From: Phymatolithon calcareum
Lineage: Eukaryota > Rhodophyta > Florideophyceae > Hapalidiales
Direction of reading: 5' to 3'
Length of the DNA: 64,000 nt
Assembly (NCBI GenBank): GCA_977006965.1
Contig: OZ345372.1
Span: forward strand, 1,426,001-1,490,000
The notes under the pieces are model-generated. The model did not search any database, was not told the DNA's origin, and was given only the letters and a program-made list of their open reading frames with translations. Below are positions 44,901-55,561 of the stretch, in pieces (the first letter of the stretch is position 1; each line of letters begins with the position of its first letter). Made by a program: the position numbers and the translations under genes.

Positions 44901-45011
44901 CGATTCTTCGTCGCGCGATATTCTGCTCCAATCGCCGATACTCCGTGCGTGGCGGTGCCGCTGGGAGAAAGCCTAAGGCATTTGGGTGCATAACGGCTCT
45001 CACTTTCCCCA

Positions 45012-48000
45012 ATGGCGCCCGCCGAGCAATTACTTACTGACCTTCCGACTCGACCCGACAGTCCAGCTCCAACGCTCACACTTACGCCGCGAGGAACTCT
45101 CCCGGAGCAACGTCGGGATCCGTCCTCCCCGCTTGCAAACGCTCATGCGGGTCATGAAGTCGCTGCACTCCCATATCCACCACGTCCGGATAGCCCGGCC
45201 CCTGGACGTGGTCCAGAACATCGGACAATACCATCCAATGCATCTCCCTCTGCCTCTTCAGTGTCAGCTGCCTTTTTGAGACCAGATTCTCCGCGGCCAC
45301 CGGGAGTGCTTGCCGCAAACGGACTCTCAAACTCCATCGACGAAACCTTTGACCCTTCGATCGTTACCGGTGAGGCAGTGCCAGGCACAGCAGGTGATCA
45401 TGTCATGGTTGCGAATGGCGAGGGTAAAGGTGGCGGGATGTTCCCCGATCCAGACGGGGGACAATTTCCAGGATCGGGCGACGGTCCAGAGTTTGAGCAT
45501 GATGAAAAAATGATGGAAGTGATCCACCTTGATGCAATATATAGTGTACAGAAAATGGCGGAAGTATTGGTTCAAGGTCCTGATACAGAACGAGAATTTA
45601 TCCTATTTGAACTTCAACAGTTGCTTGATCATTGCTTGGACGATACGATGAAAATTCTGTTGCCGGTGCTATGCGAGCATGTGCCGACATGGAACGTTGA
45701 TTTGCAAATCAAGGCTGCGAAGCGACTCTTCGACGTTGTAACCTTTCAACTTGAACCAGTTACTGCAAACATGATCACATGCGCATCTTTTGGTGTCATT
45801 CAGGCCGCAAAAGGAAAACCTGGAGTCGAGTTTGAAGAATTATACAATCTTTGGGGAAGCATTCTGGTCGATGTTTTGCCGAACATGAAGTGGACTCAAC
45901 AAGAGGTTTCCGATGTCATTAAGATCATTGATATTCACGCTGAGGAAAGACTGTTCACTTCTCGCAAGGTTGCAGCGCGAGTGCTTGGTGCTCTTGCTCA
46001 ATGTCTTGACAGGACAAAAGTTGAAAAAATGATCCTCCCGCGAGCAGTCGATCTCTTCCAGGACAAAGACGTCGAAGTCCGTGGCACAATAGTCGAGAGC
46101 CTCGCATTCATTGGAGCCGCTCTGCCTGTTCGAACAACGGAAATTGAAGTCTGGCCGCGTGTCGAACGGCTACTTGAACCTCCGGAGGATGCTCGTATTC
46201 GTGCCACGGCTATGCGAACTATGGCGCACATTCTCCAAGCGCAGCGAGAGAAGAACAAAGTGTGTAGATTGTTTCGCGATTTACTACCTCCTGTGTTCGC
46301 TCGTCTGTCCGCGTTTGCGCGCAAGTTCTCCGCTGAGGATCAGCGTCTTGTTGATGACGATACCTACCTTTTGCTGGAAGTTGTGTCCGAGGTGTTCGGC
46401 CAGTTTTTGTTCACCCTTTCACTGTGCGCCCGCAAGTCATTTCGAAAGGAAGCATACAAGGGGTACGCAGGCATGGCGACTTGTAATGGACCGCTCATTC
46501 GACGCAACTGCGCTTTTAATTTGCCGGGTGTGGCGAAGGCGCTTGGAGAGCGTTACGCATTGGAACTTAGCGGATTATGTGAGTTTCTGGCAAAGGATAC
46601 TGACGAGGAAGTACGGTGGATTTTGGCAGCAGGGATTCATCAAAGTGCTACACTGCTTGCGCCACGCGGTCATTTTGAAAAGCTTTTCACGGCTGTTTGC
46701 TCATTGTTGCAGGACGAGAATCCTCTCGTTCGAATGAATGCACTCGGGCACTTCCATGAACTGTTGTCTGCTTTTGCCAAAGATGGCAGTGACCCGGCGT
46801 CAGTGCGCCGGCTTGCTCCTGTGTTTACGAATTTGACCATGTTGTCTGAAGGAGAGTGGCGCATTCAGCGCAGCCTCGCGGAGCAATTGAACAAATGCGC
46901 GGATATCATTCCGCCTGACGCCCTTGTGGACAATGTACTTCCTCTTTTGTATCGTTTGACTGAACAAGGAACTCCTCTAGTTCGTGAGGCAGCGATGAAG
47001 GCTACAGCGCACTCATTGCGGAATATTCCATCCATGTCTGATCGCAACGCAGCTATTAATAGGTACTGGAGCAAAGCTGCGGATGGTCCTTTTTGGATGC
47101 GTCTTGCTCTTCTTGACGGTGGCGCCGCGGCAATGAAAGTCTTTAGTCGGCAGCGCTTTGCAGAGCTGTTCGCGGCTAAACTACTATCGCTTGCAGGTGA
47201 TCCCGTGGCGAACGTGAGGATTCGTCTGTCAGGGCTGCTGGCCTCAATGGCGCCGATGTGTGCCGGAGCCCCAGAATACGGAATGGCACTTGAGCAATTG
47301 CGTCGAGATAAGGATGTGGATGTTCTAGCCCACATGGCGACACATCATGACCGTTCGGTGATTGCGTTCAGAATCGCGCGCGAGACCGCGGCTGAGGATC
47401 AAGCAAAGTTTAGGGAAGAGCAGGAGTTTTATGGAATTGCACAGCGCTCTCAGAAGAGAGGCCGAGGTCGACTTAACTCTATTCGCGGAAGCAGAGGGGC
47501 GTTTTCGCGCCAACAAAGTTTGGATCAGTCGAACAGTCATATGTCTCTACCGCAATCCATTTTGGCCTCATCTGGACATGCGCCCACGGTGTCACTTCAC
47601 TCGCATACGATCAGCGCGCTCGGTGCCGGACTTGGAGATCCGTTCAATTCTGCCGGACTTGATGGATTCGAGGATCAAAGAAGTACTCGAACGAGTAATA
47701 CTGATGGTGGAGGTAGTGACGATGAAAGTGCGGGACCGGGCGATGGAATTTTGTCATCTCTTTCTCGTGATGGATCTGGACACGATGGCAGGGATAATGA
47801 CGCGTCAGTGTCTATGAGCGGTCTTGTCCGTGGAACTTCTTCTATCCCTGTGGAGAAGGCTGGTGGTCCACGTCCCCGAGTATTTCAAAACCGGAGTAAG
47901 TCCTGGAGTGGTCGTTTGCCCACTCTACCAAGACAATTCTCAATGGAGAGTCGAGAAAAGCAAACTGGGGCTCAGCCGAATTCTTCGGCGAAAGGAAAGC

Positions 48001-48779
48001 AGGAGCCGGTAAGGCGGAAAGGGAGCTTGAAACGCAGAAAGAAACGCAGAGCCGAGTCGGCAGCAGACGCGTTGTCGGGAAGTCGTGGTAGCTCGTCTAT
48101 GGGCCAGAATTCTATTGTTGTAACTGAGGATATGTTGGCGAGCAGCACAAGCTTGGATAAGTTCAACTCAGAATCCAGTTCGAGCGTGGGCCGAAGCAGC
48201 AAAAAGTTTTTGGACACTTCCATTCCATTAGAACCTTCGGATGGAGCCGTGCGACAAAGCGGGAGAACCGCGTCTTCCTCCGTGATGCATTTTTCGAGCA
48301 AGGCTAAGAAACAGGGTGGAGAGGCATTTGGCAATGCGCTGAACACTGTCGGACGCAGCATGTCGACTGAGGAAGGACGACGTCGGAGGCATCGAAGCAG
48401 TACAACGCATTTGAAGCATTTGGCGTCGGAGGGTGACAATGTTGGCCTGAACGAGAATCATTTGCCTCCTGTCATCGAAGGGGAAACTGGACTTCCTTCA
48501 TATAAGGGAGCTGCCCCGTGGTCGCGCAAAGCAGGGCATGCGCGCAGCCCGTCTCGTACGAGGAAGAGTGGGAAGGACCACAGTCGAAATGCGGACTCAC
48601 CTCCTGGAAATGAGTTGCCTTCGTCAAGAGGACGTCATGGGAACGGAAAGAAGCATGCAAATGGGTCGGGGCATGGGTTCCTTGGAGGTGGAAGCAGTAC
48701 GGCGAGTAGTGCAACGACTTCAGGTGGGAATTCTGGAGCCGCTGGATTTCTGTGGGGCCTGTTTCGAAAGAGGAAATGA
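45012..48779 (+). CDS. HEAT-repeat protein, PP4 regulatory subunit 1-like
   Basis: PP4R1-type proteins are HEAT-repeat scaffolds that direct protein phosphatase 4 (related to the PP2A A subunit). The 1255-aa frame starts with an ATG and has no intron. Residues 1-165 are Pro/Ser-rich and hold three similar motifs: RPDSPAP at 14-20 and 58-64 and RPDSPRP at 90-96. HEAT repeats fill about 166-800 (VELFQDKDVEVRGTIVESLA-type units: DLFQDKDVEVRGTIVESLAF, LLQDENPLVRMNALGHFHEL). The block LIRRNCAFNLPGVAKALGER corresponds to the family's RRxCAYNLPGV signature, which favours PP4R1 over a generic PP2A A subunit. Residues 800-1255 form a long Ser/Arg/Lys-rich, probably disordered tail ending GFLWGLFRKRK. 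The tail is an addition compared with the HEAT core. Confidence 0.85.
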   Translation: MAPAEQLLTDLPTRPDSPAPTLTLTPRGTLPEQRRDPSSPLANAHAGHEVAALPYPPRPDSPAPGRGPEHRTIPSNASPSASSVSAAFLRPDSPRPPGVLAANGLSNSIDETFDPSIVTGEAVPGTAGDHVMVANGEGKGGGMFPDPDGGQFPGSGDGPEFEHDEKMMEVIHLDAIYSVQKMAEVLVQGPDTEREFILFELQQLLDHCLDDTMKILLPVLCEHVPTWNVDLQIKAAKRLFDVVTFQLEPVTANMITCASFGVIQAAKGKPGVEFEELYNLWGSILVDVLPNMKWTQQEVSDVIKIIDIHAEERLFTSRKVAARVLGALAQCLDRTKVEKMILPRAVDLFQDKDVEVRGTIVESLAFIGAALPVRTTEIEVWPRVERLLEPPEDARIRATAMRTMAHILQAQREKNKVCRLFRDLLPPVFARLSAFARKFSAEDQRLVDDDTYLLLEVVSEVFGQFLFTLSLCARKSFRKEAYKGYAGMATCNGPLIRRNCAFNLPGVAKALGERYALELSGLCEFLAKDTDEEVRWILAAGIHQSATLLAPRGHFEKLFTAVCSLLQDENPLVRMNALGHFHELLSAFAKDGSDPASVRRLAPVFTNLTMLSEGEWRIQRSLAEQLNKCADIIPPDALVDNVLPLLYRLTEQGTPLVREAAMKATAHSLRNIPSMSDRNAAINRYWSKAADGPFWMRLALLDGGAAAMKVFSRQRFAELFAAKLLSLAGDPVANVRIRLSGLLASMAPMCAGAPEYGMALEQLRRDKDVDVLAHMATHHDRSVIAFRIARETAAEDQAKFREEQEFYGIAQRSQKRGRGRLNSIRGSRGAFSRQQSLDQSNSHMSLPQSILASSGHAPTVSLHSHTISALGAGLGDPFNSAGLDGFEDQRSTRTSNTDGGGSDDESAGPGDGILSSLSRDGSGHDGRDNDASVSMSGLVRGTSSIPVEKAGGPRPRVFQNRSKSWSGRLPTLPRQFSMESREKQTGAQPNSSAKGKQEPVRRKGSLKRRKKRRAESAADALSGSRGSSSMGQNSIVVTEDMLASSTSLDKFNSESSSSVGRSSKKFLDTSIPLEPSDGAVRQSGRTASSSVMHFSSKAKKQGGEAFGNALNTVGRSMSTEEGRRRRHRSSTTHLKHLASEGDNVGLNENHLPPVIEGETGLPSYKGAAPWSRKAGHARSPSRTRKSGKDHSRNADSPPGNELPSSRGRHGNGKKHANGSGHGFLGGGSSTASSATTSGGNSGAAGFLWGLFRKRK

Positions 48780-50635
48780 TTTTTGAGGTCTTTTTTGATA
48801 TTGCTGTGGTCTTCTTTGTGCGGGCGAGTCATTTTTTCTGTACTGTGGCTTTTGTAGATCGGACTGAAAGTGCAATGATTAGGTTTAAGTGTTTCAAGCT
48901 TGACATATCCGAACAGCCCGTAAAGAGTCTACTATCTCTTTGGTGTAAATATCCACTGAATCTGTTACTTGTATCTGTTGACTCCTATTTGATCTTATGG
49001 CGAATGAGTTGTGAACGTCCTGCAGCCATATTCTTTGACAAAGCATCAGAGCTGTCTCTCAAGGACTCGGAGTAGGCGATGAGCTGTGGACTGTGTCTGC
49101 GCGTTATTGACAGTCACAGCGACTGGATGATTGAAATAGTTAAATTAGAAACGATGAGCAATATCGGGACTTGCAAGTGGGTGAGGACACGTGCGCCCGT
49201 CGAGACTGGGAACCTGCTACTCGTGCATTACGAGATGCACTCCATATACAAGACGGTTCGGCACTGGGCTCAAATGCAATTCACCACGCTCTATCACGTC
49301 TTGTCGCAGAACAGTACGATAGTTCCGCGACGTACAGCACGTAAAGGAGAAAAGGGAATGGTGTCTTAACGCCTGTCGGGGTATGAATTCCACCTACACC
49401 TTACGTAATCGACTTGGTGGACATTCGTCTTCCAGACCCACGATCCCTGGTGACGCTTACATCAGCAAGTGCATCGAAGAACCGCGGACACATGGAACAA
49501 ATTGGTGTGTTGCTAAGCCCGCATGGGCTTAGACTGCAAACGATGATATAGCACAGAGCAAACGGGTATTGTGGTAAAACTGCCTCCGCGCACCTGTACG
49601 CATGTTTCGGTATGATACAGGCATTGATGTTGAGGACGCCGATTCGAGTCCTGTCACAACCAAGAATTGAATTTCGTTCCGCGAAGAGCACACGGATGTT
49701 GCCGTGCCGTGGTGTGTCGCAATACTCGCGGGAAGTACTCAGAATGAATCCCGTCGAGGAACATGTTAGTGGCTATCCTGCAATAAAAGAAATAAATATC
49801 CTAGTATTTCGCTGTCTGCTTCAACTCAGGGGCAAAGCCACGTCGTATTAGATGCTGACTGGTATATCGCGCGGAGATGTGTTTCGATGAAGACGGAACG
49901 CGATGACCACCTACAATTTCGTCTGACCGATCCGCGTAAGTATCCATATCCATAAAATTGTTTGAAGCCCTCTAGCCCTTCGGTTGCTCTTTCGCCTCCG
50001 TCGGTGAAGCGACCCGAGATTGCCTCGATGACATTGGCATTGGCCACCGCGATGGTCATGATGTTTGAAGCACCGGATCATAGATTTGTGTTCCCCGTGC
50101 ACCGTGGAGACCGATTGAAACTAGGATAGAAAGGCGTGAATCTTGAGAAGAGGGCAAGTTTACAGCTGAACGCTGAGGATGCGGCGACTGTGAAAAGACT
50201 GGCAAGGAGGGAAGAGACAATGTATGCAGTCACTGCGTAGCTACGCAAGCACGGCGAACGTGATAGAAATACGCCATTTGGAAACAATTTTTGTGTTATT
50301 GACATTCTGCAACAAATACTGTCTTAATCATCTGCACCGTCGACTCAATGCAGGAGATCTGCCCAAAGAACACGAGGTAGAAATGCAGACAACACGACAT
50401 AGCGTTATGATGAGCCTCTCAGGTGCTAAATAGACAACGAGAGCTTTAAGAAAACTCACAGCCATCTATAGCAGCTGCTACTTGGTGAAAACCGAATGTT
50501 TGTTCGTTTGTTTATTGCAGGACCTCGAGAGACACTAAGGTTACTCAACATCTAGTGTCTATTGTACGGACGTTCTCAGTTAAGGCAACATTTTATATCT
50601 CACTAAAGTGAGCAAAAATTAGGCGGAACACTTTT
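48780..50635. other. Intergenic with degenerate repeated coding fragment
   Basis: No intact gene. At about 50000-50230 (+), broken frames read ALATAMVMMFEAPDHRFVFP and LQLNAEDAATVKRLARREET, MYAVTA; a related pair of fragments occurs at about 55150-55360. A hairpin gctaagcccgcatgggcttag lies at 49503-49523. Confidence 0.45.
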
Positions 50636-52270
50636 TTGACACCACGCACAGAAAGGCCTCCCTTTCTTCTGTACTCGGAAGTTTCAACTTCCCCTTTACA
50701 GGAAGTTTTGCAAGCGCAGGGAGCAAAATTCAGTCATCCACCCAAAGAAAACAGTGTCGTGATGGCACAGGAAAAAGACGCTCGCCGGCAAGTCGTTGCT
50801 CCCGTTCACGCCAAAGCAACTGCAGTAAGAAGTCTAGCAGAGTGCTCCCGACTTTATGGCTGTTTGGAAAAGTCTAAAAAATGGAACGGGGCTTTTCTGG
50901 AAGCTCATGTTGGACAAATTAATGGTCGTTGTAATATTTCATTGCGCGTAAAGTGGATTTTGACGAAACATCCGGAGCAAAACACTAAGGTGAAGACGGT
51001 CAAAATTGTTAAAGTGAAGGTAAATTTGTGGAAGACGTTCACGCGGGACATCGAGTCGGACTAAGTCGCTGCCAAGAAGATGCAAGGACTCGTTCGACAT
51101 TTGGACCTGCTTACAGTGCAAACTTGAGCAGATCTCTTTAGGATATCCAGCGATCCCCTCCAGGTATTCCTATCCAACACGATCTCCATGCCGTATCGAC
51201 CCCTCCTAGAAATCAAAAAAGCTGCCAACGCCCTGTTCGTCGCACTATGGCGTATGTATTGCAAGGATTCTGGGCCAGGAGTCGCACGAAACCGTCGATC
51301 TTATTGCGCATGATCGTACACTTGACACTTTCATGCATGAGGTCGAATAGTTCCAACGCAAGGTTATTTATGCTTTTGAAGGTAAAGGTCATCTCCAGTT
51401 CTCGTCAGTGCGTACAGCTGAACGTCACACAGTCACCGAAAAAGGTTGCATTGGTTCTTGCACTTCATACGATTGCTTCGTGGTCATGTTCCCCAGGCCC
51501 CATTTGAGAAAAATTGAAGCAATGACCTCAGCAAGGTAAAGCGAATTGGACGACGAGCAACTACATTGTCGAAGTTGCTGAAACTCTTTAGCATTCTCAT
51601 CATCACGACAAGATTTGAATTTGGCTCGAAGAAGAAATTATGGAGCAGGAGTCATTAACAAGTATATCCCGGCTCTGTGCTTCGGAGACAATTGAATCTT
51701 TCGGCAAAGGATCGCCGAATATCTCCTCTGTATCTGCTTCAGCATCCAGAGAAAAGTATCCCCTTCGGAAGCGATTTGCGTTGGTGAGTTAATCCCAATG
51801 GTATGGCCCAGGTGGTCATTTGATTGATATTGGTCTTCCACTATGCCGAGAAGTATGCGAAATACAATGTTCGGCATGCGCTCAATTTGAAAGGAACAGT
51901 CGGTGCAGGCAGGAGAGCCTGAACCCGGAGAAGAAGGTACGCATGCAAGATTGGTCGTTCCGCGTCAATAGTTCTCTGTTCGCAACGTATGTCTTTGACA
52001 GCTGGTTTCCAAACTCTGGAGTGAGCCCGGAGATATAGAAGAACATGACACTGCGTACTTTTTATAGAAAGTTGGTGACACAGCTAATCAATAAAGCATA
52101 CGACTCGTACTACGCTCGACGTCGCTCCGCCACTCCAGAGCGGATATTCGCGTCTGGTATCGTGTCGCTAAGCATCAAACGCCAACAAAAAGGAGACGGA
52201 AGACTGTGGATGGGATTCTCACCCCTAATACCTTGCAGACGAGGCTTGTTTGTTCGTCCTACACAAAGCT
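50636..52270 (+). mobile_element. Decayed DDE transposase (piggyBac-like) relic
   Basis: The 5' part (about 50760-51064) encodes ECSRLYGCLEKSKKWNGAFL then AHVGQINGRCNISLRVKWIL, similar in layout to the N-terminal domain that precedes the core in algal and oomycete piggyBac-like proteins. The 3' part (about 51820-52200) encodes VRMQDWSFRVNSSLFATYVF, DSWFPNSG and, after a stop, FYRKLVTQLINKAYDSYYAR, a pattern like the end of the transposase core. The catalytic middle is unreadable. Stops and shifts make it non-functional. Assignment rests on remembered family patterns, not on an alignment. Confidence 0.5.
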
Positions 52271-53000
52271 TGAAGGTGCTCTAATTCATATTTGTAGAAC
52301 ATTCACGTATGTAAATTGCTTTACGCGACACGTAGAGATGCTCCATGAGCTTGATGTCTATGAAATACCGAGAGAGAGTAAGGTTTCATTGTTAACGCTT
52401 GAATAACGTGCAATTAAATTGAAAAATATGATGTCCTCAATTGAGGAAAAAATGACGTACAGTAGACACTACTAAAGTTCAGAAAGACATCGCAGCCAGT
52501 TCACCCTGCGCCGGGCAGGGGTGCTGTACTCTGTTGCGTTTCGTCCTTATGCGCAAGTTGTAAATCGTAGAAGTGCTACCAACTTCACTTTAGTACTACC
52601 ATTCTCCTCTACTTATAGGGCTTATAAACAAAAACCCTTGCCTATGCATACAATTGGCGTGATTCATCAGAGGATGTCTCACGAGCAGGAGTTGTTGCCC
52701 ACGGTATACTTCAGTGCTTCGTTGTCCCACGCGCTCGGACTTGAGGGTGGTTCCAAGCTCGCACCTGCATTCAGATAACCATAGTTCTGTACTACAATTA
52801 AAACGCCTGGCGAGTCTCGATCATTCCTCACCACTTGGCTTCTTCGTTCTGATGCTCCAAGTTCACCGTCCCGATAATACATTATCAGAAAGGCACCTTC
52901 CGTCTTCATTAAAATAATACCTTCCTACATGTTTTCCCTAACATTTGGTAATACAGCGCAATGATAGTCCATTCTTGAGAATAAACGAATTCTAACCCAC
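52271..53000. other. Intergenic, nothing recognised
   Basis: No gene supported. A GC-rich patch tgcgccgggcaggggtgctg at about 52507 resembles tgccccgggccggggtgttg at about 53461; both may mark ends of the same repeat. Confidence 0.4.
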
Positions 53001-55400
53001 TCATCAAGGCGCATGTCGTCGCAAGATAGCAATCAAGGAAACTCTGCTGCCCTGTGCAGCTCATCTCCAATTCCATCGGTCACCTGTACAACGTCGGCGG
53101 CATAATTCGTAACAGACGAACGCTCGACAAAGAGCCCAGGCGTTAACGAATTCCGTGTCAAGCGTATGCCAGCCATCGCAGAGCAGTTCAGTCGCCGCTG
53201 ACCCGGTGGCGATGATATTTCGCTACAGCGAGTTGTGCACACACAATGCGGTGAGCTTGTCGAAACTGATATTCCCCAAGGGTTCGTTGTCGGTAAGGTG
53301 TGGTACACGACAAGAAATCCGAAGCAACAAGCAAGTGCGATCAAGCAACACGAGTTCGTGAGATAAACCACGGCACATGCCTGACATGCATTGATCGAGA
53401 ACACGTGTACATCCGCGGGTTAGAACTCGCCAAACCATCACAGCCCGTTCTTAACTCACCGTGCCCCGGGCCGGGGTGTTGTGTGCAGGCTTCAGACTAG
53501 GCGTGGGCGTACAGCAAAATGCGTAACGCAAGTCTTTCGTACGACACCGTTAAGGCAGCTGAGCGATGGAAGCGACAAGTGCCAAATTTACCAGAGTGTC
53601 AACGAAGCCATCTGTTCGGCGTGTCCTTTCCTCGTATGGAAGGCTACGAGCATTCGACACACGGCATTTATCATTACATTCCATCGCCCCTGTACCCCTG
53701 ACGCTCTTGCCGATCCCTTGAACGGGTTCTTGTTAGCCGCGAGTGAAGCAGGCCCAGACGGTTCCGTGGTCCTCAGCTCAGTGTGTGCAGTCCGTGTTCG
53801 TGATTTTGTTGCATGTCAGCGGACGAAATCCGCGCTGCGGCGGTTCCTTATCCATCGGCGGTGAGAACGAGGCGACATACGTCGCTCTCCATTAGCGCTA
53901 ATTGCTTCCGCGCCGAGTGATCCGCACAAAGTGATCTCCCCCTGGGATTGAGAAGTCATTTCAAAACGCTAAATTCGCGGGGCTCTGGTTGGGGTCATTC
54001 CACTCGCGGAAAGTGCGCTCAAAAAACTCTCGTCGTTGTGAATACCGTCTCACGATGATTTATGGCCGCGCCCGCCGCAGTAGTGTCGGACTGCCCACCC
54101 TCCAGACTCCCCGTATTCATCGCCTCGTCGAATCAAGTGCGTCGCAGTTCCACGGTACCCGCGCGTGCGCGCGTATTCCAGCTGTGCTGCTGCTCACAAG
54201 CACATCTGTAGGAAGCCCTTGGTCTAGCAGAGGATCGTCTGTTGAATTCGAGAGCACAACGCAATTCTGCACGGGGCGCGTGGCATATCTTGATTCCACA
54301 CACGAGCACAATTGCAATCCTCCAGCAGGAGAAGGTTGTTGAAATCGATTGCTTGATTCCTGTTCCTTGTAGAACGAGGAGCGAGGCGCCGCCATGCAAA
54401 TCGCTGGTCTTTCCGCTAGTCTCCAGCTGGGTGTTTAGTGCGAACGGTGTATAGGTCTCATCGATATCTGCCAATTCTATGGGCATCTGAGAATACCTAT
54501 GGCAAGACAGCGTTGTGCCTCCTGTGCGACGCAAGCGACGTTCTTCATGCGACACAAATTTCGGTTTTGCGAAACGATTTGATCAGGTTTTTGCTGCATG
54601 TCACTTGCGGCGCTGGCGGCCGAACGCGAAAACTTGTCGGTACCAACCTTGAAAACCCACAGAGAGGTTTTATCGCGCAAATCAATTACCCTTGTCACTC
54701 CCGCGGACCGACTTATGCTCGCAGCGAGCACGAAAGACGCTTATGGCTTGCTCTCTCTCAACCCGAGATGTACGTTGCGCATGCGTGATTTTCTGGATGC
54801 TGGTGCACGCGACTCGTGCTGTGGCGGCGCTGTAGCCATCAGCGATGAGACCGAGCCCGCATCCGCATCCCTTCACTTTGTGGAATTGCTTCCGTGTCTA
54901 CTAGACACTGTCTAGGGATATCCGACATAGGGCGTTCGCCGTATACTGGAGGTCGTTCTATATCGCACATTTCGCGTCGCGCCGCTCGAGGTCACTCACC
55001 CCAGAGAGAGAGCATTTGGGCCGAGTTTGCGTGTTGTGTTCGAGTGGCACAGGGAGCAAGGATTGCTCGCCCTGCTTGTTGTTGCGAGTGCGGGGCATCG
55101 CGCAAAGCTCCGGAAGCATGAGAGAAACTTCAACAAAGGTGGAGGGTCTCGACGAGGTTTGCGTGGCAACCGCATTCGTCCTTGTGGTTGAAGCGCCAGG
55201 TCTCTTGCTTTTGCCGTGTATCCTGGGGACCAATTGATACGAGGAAGGAGAGTGCTGAAATCGGAGAACGGGGCGAGCGTGCAGCTTGATGCTGAAAACG
55301 CAATGGCAGCGAAAAGACTGACCAGGAGGAAAAGTGTAATGTGTGCAGTCACTACGCGAGCACGGCTAACTTGGTGAAAAGAATCTTTGTTGGAACAGAA
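53000..55400 (+). pseudogene. Degenerate, duplicated coding fragments beside the NLR gene
   Basis: Several short plus-strand frames look protein-like but are full of stops and shifts. A segment at about 53720-53830 (NGFLLAASEAGPDGSVVLSS, VRVRDFVAC) is repeated at about 54705-54810 (DRLMLAASTKDAYGLLSLNP, LRMRDFLDAG). Another at about 55150-55360 (VATAFVLVVEAPG, GASVQLDAENAMAAKRLTRR) matches 50000-50230. At least two decayed copies of one unknown gene, or of a transposon gene, are present. I could not link them to the NLR or HET-like proteins. Confidence 0.5.
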
Positions 55401-55561
55401 CTAGATATTGACGATTGTGCAATTTTCTTTGCGAGCTGCATCTGCTTTCTGGTGAAACACCGATTACTTATTCTCTGTCGATTAGAAATACCTCATCTAT
55501 AGCATTCCGAAGTCGAGGCTATGTGATCGAACCATAACATAATGAAAGATGAATAAGTAAT

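Larger units (their letters stand above)
38147..45011. other. Gene-poor 6.9-kb region with hairpins and repeats
   Basis: No gene can be supported; frames reach about 140 codons but none shows a domain. Notable sites are two adjacent hairpins at 39127-39208, the third cattcatt repeat (39919-39985, -), the 70-nt palindrome at 41900-41969, a hairpin at 42823-42862 (ttggtaacc-tgtcctt / aaggaca-ggttacc) and scattered TACTGTA/TACAGTA motifs. The segment ggtgcactgtcag-gaaata occurs at both 40008 and 41964. The stretch 44300-44850 has long frames on both strands but only because it is C/T-rich. Confidence 0.45.
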
